Shown here piece by piece: positions 59,112 through 64,000 of a stretch of DNA of 64,000 nt. The DNA comes from JAGNRR01 sp964389575 (GTDB lineage: Bacteria; Bacteroidota; Bacteroidia; Chitinophagales; Chitinophagaceae). The stretch spans positions 16,217-80,216 of the forward strand of contig CAYMFF010000002.1 in the NCBI GenBank assembly GCA_964389575.1, written 5' to 3'. The notes beneath the pieces were generated by a model. That model saw only the letters and a list, made by a program, of their open reading frames with translations. It was not told where the DNA came from and ran no database searches. A program made the position numbers and the translations under genes. Positions within the stretch are counted from its first letter, which is position 1. Each line of letters begins with the position of its first letter.

Positions 59112-60141
59112 TATTGAAACCAAATACTTCGTTAGTCGTTACCTGAATATCAATAAAATTACGTTTTAAAAACCAAGCGGTAGCTTCATCGTGGTAATGC
59201 TCCCAACGAAATTCTGGCGAAAACCAATCTAAGATATCAATCATCATTTCGCGCTTATTCTGCTTATTCCCTTTGAGACGTTTAATTACATAGCTCACCG
59301 GCAATAAGGTAATGCTATAAAGGAAATATTGAAGACGCAATGGTAATTTAGAAGTCCAATTACGCATCCAATTAAAAATATTATGAATTGTATTTTTCCT
59401 TGGATGATAGAGCCAAATACTCATTTTACCATTTTCTTTTATGCAAGGAGATAGACATGAGAAAGTTAGTTCGCTATTGTTGGTACAAATGAGTACTCCG
59501 GAACTATGAACGATATCAAAGTACTGAAACGCTACTGGAGGGAATTGCACATCGCCTTGTATGAAAAAAGTTGTGGCTTGCTCATTTTTCTCAAATGCTC
59601 TTTCTACACTTAAGCTAAAGTCCATGCCAACAATATTGGCACCCGTGCTTCCAACATCTTCATTCAACATCCCGTTTCCACAACCTGCATCAAAAATCCA
59701 TTTACCTTTTAACGATTCTTTGGTTTCATTGTTTTCTGCCAAAAAGCGTTGGAGCATTCCTTCTCTATCTTCATCCCATACTTTGTCCTCTTCATAATTA
59801 AAGAGTCCCCACTCAATTTCAAACGCTTTTTTTGTGTGTCTATTTTTCTTTTCGACTACTTTCACGAAGTCGCCATACACTTCTTCGATCTTTTTACATA
59901 TAGCATCAAAATCATCTACATGTTTCTTCAAAAATGATCGATAGTCTTTATAAGCTTCAACCAGCAATCGAGGTATTCCGCCAATAATAGGATAAATCAT
60001 AACGGAACTTTCTAAATAACCATCTAAGATTATTTCTCTTTCTTCTCCGTTATAAATTTTAGTCCCTTTAGATAAAATAGTCAAGTTCAATTTTTCTCTT
60101 GAAACTGGACATCGTAAAATATCAGATAATATTGCTAGCAT
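59086..60141 (-). CDS. SAM-dependent methyltransferase with Trm112-like N-terminal region
   Basis: A 351-residue protein. The first 60 residues resemble a Trm112-like module (I-L-R-C-P-V-S-R-E-K-L, then Y-P-I-I-G-G-I-P-R-L), but only one of the usual zinc cysteines remains. The methyltransferase core follows, with motif I F-D-A-G-C-G-N-G-M-L at about 150-160, V-G-M-D-F-S, F-D-I-V-H-S-S-G-V-L and a small C-terminal amphipathic region (about 260-300). The substrate is unknown; its position beside glycosyltransferases suggests a glycan or lipid, which is inference. Confidence 0.85.
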   Translation of the reverse strand: MLAILSDILRCPVSREKLNLTILSKGTKIYNGEEREIILDGYLESSVMIYPIIGGIPRLLVEAYKDYRSFLKKHVDDFDAICKKIEEVYGDFVKVVEKKNRHTKKAFEIEWGLFNYEEDKVWDEDREGMLQRFLAENNETKESLKGKWIFDAGCGNGMLNEDVGSTGANIVGMDFSLSVERAFEKNEQATTFFIQGDVQFPPVAFQYFDIVHSSGVLICTNNSELTFSCLSPCIKENGKMSIWLYHPRKNTIHNIFNWMRNWTSKLPLRLQYFLYSITLLPVSYVIKRLKGNKQNKREMMIDILDWFSPEFRWEHYHDEATAWFLKRNFIDIQVTTNEVFGFNIIGTKRSQ

Positions 60142-60157
60142 AACAAATTTGTAAAAG

Positions 60158-60165
60158 CAAATATA
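60158..60165 (-). promoter_or_regulatory. Bacteroidota -7 box (TATATTTG)
   Basis: The minus strand reads TATATTTG, 16 bases before the ATG at 60141. It lies in the 40-base spacer after the SprB-type gene stop, so the methyltransferase has its own promoter. Confidence 0.4.
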
Positions 60166-60181
60166 TCTAAACTGTACTAAT

Positions 60182-63100
60182 CTATCTAACTAGGATGATA
60201 TCTCCTTTTTTGATGTAAAGTTTACCATCTGTTATACACCTATATCTATAAACGTAATAGTACGTTCCTGCGGCAGCTTTCTCCCCAGCAAAATTTCCAT
60301 CCCATCCATCATAGTATGTATAAGTGTCCCAAACTTTCTGTCCCCAACGATTGTAAATTTCAAATTGTATCAGCTCAATCCCAGCCGTTGAAATCACTCT
60401 AAACTCATCATTATTTCCATCTTGGTTCGGGCTAAAGGCATTCGGCAAGAAAAGTTCTGTACAGCATTCGCCCGGATTAATGTAGACACTATCGCCAATA
60501 GCACAACCGTTAGCGTCGATTACATTTACGTAATACCAACCAAAACGTAAACCATTTACTTTAGGAGTAATCTGAGGAGGAGAGGTACTCCATAAATAAG
60601 ATAATGGTGACACACCTCCCAAAACATTCACCTCTGCTTCTCCCTCATCACCATATCCGCGACATGTCAAATCTTTTTTTGTAACGTCAGTAAACATTGG
60701 ATTAGGATTTTCAAAAATTGTAAACGTTGAATCCGCTTCGCACTGATTACTATCTAAAACTTTAATGGCGTAAATTCCTTTATCTAAATCATTAAAGGTC
60801 CCATTTTGATTCCATCGTATTCCTGGTCTTACATAGTACGTAAAACCGCCTACTCCACCTGTCGCCATCACAATGGCTGTTCCATCTTTTACTTCTGAAC
60901 AAGTTAAAGGTGTTACATAAATCTCAGAAATTTCTACCGGCAATGGTTGGTTCAAATTAATTCCTGAATCTATTCTACATTTCAGCGAATCAATGACACT
61001 CATTAAATGATAACCCGCTTTCAAATTAGAATATATATTTTGAGTTGTAGCCGGTCCGTTATTATGGAAATATAATAATGATCCTACTCCCCCACTTGCC
61101 GTCATATAGATATAGCCATTGTCATAATCATGACAAGTAGGCTCGCTGACAAAAATACTGTCAAACAACATTTCTGGATTCTGACTTAATTGAACACTTG
61201 CAGTTACAGAACAATTATTTGCATCTGTAACAGTAATAGTATAATTCCCCGCGAACAACGAAGTAAAGTCTCCTGGATTATTTTGAATGCCATTTGGCGA
61301 AAGTGCATAATTGAAAGGCGTCGTACCACCATTCGCACGAACAAATACCCTACCCGTACTATCACCATAGCAAACAACATCTTCTAAAGACAGACTATCA
61401 ATAATTAATGGCATTGGTTGTTCTACAGAAATATTAGCTACAACAGTTGAGCAATTATTAGCATCAACTACTGTTACACTATAGCTTCCAGCGGTCAATC
61501 CATTGTAGACTCCTGTAGTACTAGCAATATTTCCAGGTTGCATAGTGTAATTATAATTTGGAGTACCTCCTGAAGGAACTATGCTAATTGTACCGTTATT
61601 TCCTCCATTACAACTTACGTTCGTTGTTATTTGATAGGCAGTAAGTGGATTTGGTTCGGTAATCAATAGAGTATCCTGCACTATACAATTATTAGTATCC
61701 GTTACCGTTATGAAATAAGGTTGAGCAGTTAAACTATTAAAGAAACCGGTTGCATTTGTTTGATTTATTGGTTGTAAATTATAAGAATTAAAACCATTTC
61801 CTCCGCTTGTATAAATCGCAATCTGACCATCATCGGCACCAGCACAGCTTACATTACTTGAATTCATAGAATCAATAATAAGAGCATTTGGTTCAGAAAG
61901 ATTAATAATTGTGCTTGTGGTACAATTATTAGCATCAGTAACGGTTACCGTATATGTAGCCCCGGACAAATTTGTAAATGCTCCGGATGTATTCGTAATA
62001 TTACCAGGTATCAAATTGTAATTTAAAACTGGAACGCCCCCAGTGGCATTGACTTGAATTGTTCCATTGCTATCTCCATTACAAGTAACATTAGAAGTGA
62101 TAATATTATTTATAGTAATGACTGCCGGCTCAAAGACCTGAAGGCTAGTAGTCACTGTGCAGTTATTAGCATCAGTGACTGTCACTGAGTATAAAGCACC
62201 ACCGAGACCAGTGAAATTACCAGTTCCATTAGTCACATTAGTCGGCAACATATTATAATTGTAAGGTGATGTTCCACCTAAGATTACAACTTGAGCCGTC
62301 CCATCATTCGCACCATTACAAGTAACGTCAGTTGTAGTTGAACTGCTTACTGAGATTGCGGTAGGTGCTGAAACAAAAATAGCCGTTGTAATTGTACAAT
62401 TATTTGCATCACTTGCGGTAATTATATAATTGGTATTTCCTTGAAGGTTACTAAAAGTTCCAGGCGGTGAGAAGGTCGCTGCTGGATTAATCGAGTAATT
62501 AAATCCACCCGTTCCACCAGTACCAGAAACAAAAATACTTCCATTACTTGAGCCACTGCATGAACTACCACTTCCTGATACTGAATCAAATTGTACGGGT
62601 AATGGTTCGTATACATCAACTAATGTACTTACCGTGCAACCATTCGCATCAGAAACTAAAACCGTATAATTATTAGCCGCAAGGTTAGCAAACACTCCAT
62701 TGTTATTCGTAATATTTCCTGGCATCAAATTATAAGTAATTGGAGCCGTCCCATTTGAGGATGTTACAGTTACACTTCCGGAATTCGTACCATTACAATC
62801 TACACTATCAGATAAGGCACCAGTAATTACTGGCCCATTAGCCGTGCTTATTGTAAATGACATTGTATCTGTACATCCATTTCCATCTTGAACAGTCGCT
62901 AAGTACGAATTCACACAAAGTCCATTAAATAAGCTCGATGATTGGAATGCTCCACCAATACTATAAGTATAAACTGGATTTGATCCGCCACTAGCACTTA
63001 TTGTTGCGGTACCATCGCATCCTGGATTACAGCTTGCTGTGGTTACGTTTATTGAATTAATAGTCGGCGAGGGTTCCGTAAGCACTGTAGCTGCACTATT

Positions 63101-64000
63101 TGCTGTGCAACCCGCAGCATCTGTTACCGTAACAGTATAACCTCCAGCACCAACATTTATCAAAATATTACTAGCTTGATTTGGTCCTCCATTAGAATAT
63201 TGATAAGGCATCACTCCATTAGTAGCTGTAATGGTTATAGTTCCGTCATTGCCTGGCACACAACTTGCTGCAGAAGAAGAAATACTTGTAATATTCGGCG
63301 CATTTGGTGCTGTGATATTTACACTTGTAGTTGCTGTACAACCATTAGCATCAGTTACCGTTACCGTATAAATTCCACTTCCAACATTATTGAAAATATT
63401 ACTCGCTTGATTCGCTCCTCCAATATTGTATAAATACGTTGGCGTTCCGCCCAAAGCAGTTACCGTTATACTGCCATCATTACCCGGCACACAACTTGGC
63501 GTTGTGCTTGATACATTCGTAATATTTAATACCGGTGGTTCACTAATGTTCAAACTCGTACTCAAAGTACAATTGTTGCCATCGCTTACCGTTATCGTAT
63601 ACGTTCCTTGTCCTAAACCTGTAAAAGATCCTGTTCCGTTCGTGATATTACCCGGCAGTAAAGTATAGCTCAATGGATTTGTTCCACCAGTTGCGGTGCG
63701 CGTAATACTTCCATCATTTCCACCATTACAACTTACGTTCACGACTGTTGGCAAGCCCCATTGCAAAGCAGGGGGTTGATTGATTTGTATCGTAGTGCTT
63801 ATCGTACAATTATTCGCATCACTTGCTGTTATTGTATAATTTCCAGCGCCTAAATTCGTGTAGCTACCTGTAGTATTTGTAACATTACCAGGCACCAATG
63901 TGTAACTCATCGTTCCTGTTCCACCACTGGCATTTACTTGTAAACTACCATCAGTTAGTCCATTACAACTTACATCCATACTACTTGTACTGTCCCATAC
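60182..64000 (-). CDS. Giant SprB-repeat adhesin with T9SS type B sorting domain (5' partial)
   Basis: The frame is open from the window edge (64000) to the TAA at 60182, giving over 1270 residues of the 3' part; the ATG at 63979 is internal. Fifteen tandem SprB-type repeats of about 77-80 residues are visible, each with V-S-C-N-G-x-x-D-G-x-I, a central Y-x-L-x-P-G, and T-V-T-D-A-N-N-C-T near its end. The C-terminus is the type B T9SS sorting domain: L-P-N-A-F-S-P-N-Q-D-G, I-Y-N-R-W-G-Q-K-V-W-D, D-G-W-D-G and G-D-I-I-L-V-R. SprB of gliding Bacteroidota is a mobile surface adhesin. Two cysteines per repeat suggest disulfides or lipid-independent cross-links. The full size is unknown. Confidence 0.93.
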   Translation of the reverse strand, partial: VWDSTSSMDVSCNGLTDGSLQVNASGGTGTMSYTLVPGNVTNTTGSYTNLGAGNYTITASDANNCTISTTIQINQPPALQWGLPTVVNVSCNGGNDGSITRTATGGTNPLSYTLLPGNITNGTGSFTGLGQGTYTITVSDGNNCTLSTSLNISEPPVLNITNVSSTTPSCVPGNDGSITVTALGGTPTYLYNIGGANQASNIFNNVGSGIYTVTVTDANGCTATTSVNITAPNAPNITSISSSAASCVPGNDGTITITATNGVMPYQYSNGGPNQASNILINVGAGGYTVTVTDAAGCTANSAATVLTEPSPTINSINVTTASCNPGCDGTATISASGGSNPVYTYSIGGAFQSSSLFNGLCVNSYLATVQDGNGCTDTMSFTISTANGPVITGALSDSVDCNGTNSGSVTVTSSNGTAPITYNLMPGNITNNNGVFANLAANNYTVLVSDANGCTVSTLVDVYEPLPVQFDSVSGSGSSCSGSSNGSIFVSGTGGTGGFNYSINPAATFSPPGTFSNLQGNTNYIITASDANNCTITTAIFVSAPTAISVSSSTTTDVTCNGANDGTAQVVILGGTSPYNYNMLPTNVTNGTGNFTGLGGALYSVTVTDANNCTVTTSLQVFEPAVITINNIITSNVTCNGDSNGTIQVNATGGVPVLNYNLIPGNITNTSGAFTNLSGATYTVTVTDANNCTTSTIINLSEPNALIIDSMNSSNVSCAGADDGQIAIYTSGGNGFNSYNLQPINQTNATGFFNSLTAQPYFITVTDTNNCIVQDTLLITEPNPLTAYQITTNVSCNGGNNGTISIVPSGGTPNYNYTMQPGNIASTTGVYNGLTAGSYSVTVVDANNCSTVVANISVEQPMPLIIDSLSLEDVVCYGDSTGRVFVRANGGTTPFNYALSPNGIQNNPGDFTSLFAGNYTITVTDANNCSVTASVQLSQNPEMLFDSIFVSEPTCHDYDNGYIYMTASGGVGSLLYFHNNGPATTQNIYSNLKAGYHLMSVIDSLKCRIDSGINLNQPLPVEISEIYVTPLTCSEVKDGTAIVMATGGVGGFTYYVRPGIRWNQNGTFNDLDKGIYAIKVLDSNQCEADSTFTIFENPNPMFTDVTKKDLTCRGYGDEGEAEVNVLGGVSPLSYLWSTSPPQITPKVNGLRFGWYYVNVIDANGCAIGDSVYINPGECCTELFLPNAFSPNQDGNNDEFRVISTAGIELIQFEIYNRWGQKVWDTYTYYDGWDGNFAGEKAAAGTYYYVYRYRCITDGKLYIKKGDIILVR
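60470..64000 (-). repeat. Tandem SprB-type protein repeats (about 235 bp unit, 15 copies seen)
   Basis: The repeats are periodic at the protein level (about 77-80 codons) but diverged at the DNA level, so they are an old array. The best conserved core is S-C-N-G at the start and D-A-N-N-C-T at the end of each unit. Repeats 3 to 5 form a variant subtype with C-V-P-G-N-D-G. Confidence 0.85.

Noticed and set aside
60470..64000. Possible CRISPR-like or satellite DNA because of regular periodicity
   Set aside because: The period is about 235 bases, the units are diverged at DNA level and in frame throughout; it is a protein repeat array.

Overview
The window comes from an AT-rich member of the Bacteroidota. 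Evidence: three proteins end in the gliding-motility-type (type B) type IX secretion (T9SS) sorting domain and one in a type A sorting domain; there are SprB-type adhesin repeats, a carboxypeptidase-regulatory/TonB receptor, a DUF2027-Smr protein, a 2TM-domain protein, a Bacteroidota-style pantothenate kinase/barrel/LptC cluster, and TAnnTTTG promoter boxes instead of -10/-35 boxes. A run of exactly 100 N (33904-34003) shows this is a scaffold, so it is probably a draft or metagenome assembly. I see no tRNA, rRNA, CRISPR array, transposase or integrase. No stretch longer than about 300 bases lacks a gene.

Layout. 1-5.4 kb: tail of an unknown gene, an AI-2E-type permease, a DUF2461 protein, two RlpA-like paralogues (one split by a -1 frame change at an A9 run), and murB. 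5.5-11.6 kb: a giant alpha-2-macroglobulin-like protein. 11.6-18.6 kb (minus strand): small unknowns, mdh, then a run of LON-substrate-domain protein, coaX, outer-membrane barrel and lptC, then an O-antigen-ligase-like protein. 18.6-23.6 kb: meaB, lipoproteins, a DCC-family membrane protein, hutU, a 2TM protein. 23.7-29.8 kb: two T9SS cargo proteins in tandem whose last 1.25 kb are identical. 29.8-38.2 kb: DUF2027-Smr protein, methyltransferase, TonB receptor, assembly gap, truncated T9SS cargo, Rid-family protein, TPR protein, glyA. 38.3-43.7 kb: sugar nucleotidyltransferase, FabK/nitronate-monooxygenase-like enzyme, SLBB polysaccharide exporter and Wzz-like protein. 43.7-50.3 kb: NatAB-like ABC exporter, sugar MFS transporter, ROK kinase, fatty acid desaturase. 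50.3-53.3 kb: a secreted protein with a caspase-like His/Cys arrangement, and an OmpA-type protein. 53.5-64 kb: a membrane glycosyltransferase whose reading frame is set by an 11-base C run, dnaJ/grpE, arginase, a GT4 glycosyltransferase, a methyltransferase, and the 3' part of a giant SprB-repeat adhesin running off the end.

How the genes fit together. A large share of the window builds the cell surface: peptidoglycan (murB, RlpA-like), LPS or polysaccharide (lptC, O-antigen ligase, nucleotidyltransferase, SLBB/Wzz exporter, glycosyltransferases) and T9SS-exported adhesins. The two most unusual signals lie in surface genes. One is the poly-C tract at the 5' end of the membrane glycosyltransferase, which looks like a phase-variation (contingency) switch caught out of frame. 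The other is an A-AAA-AAC-TAA slippery site exactly at the domain boundary of an RlpA-like gene, which could yield short and long products. Either could instead be a homopolymer length error in the assembly.
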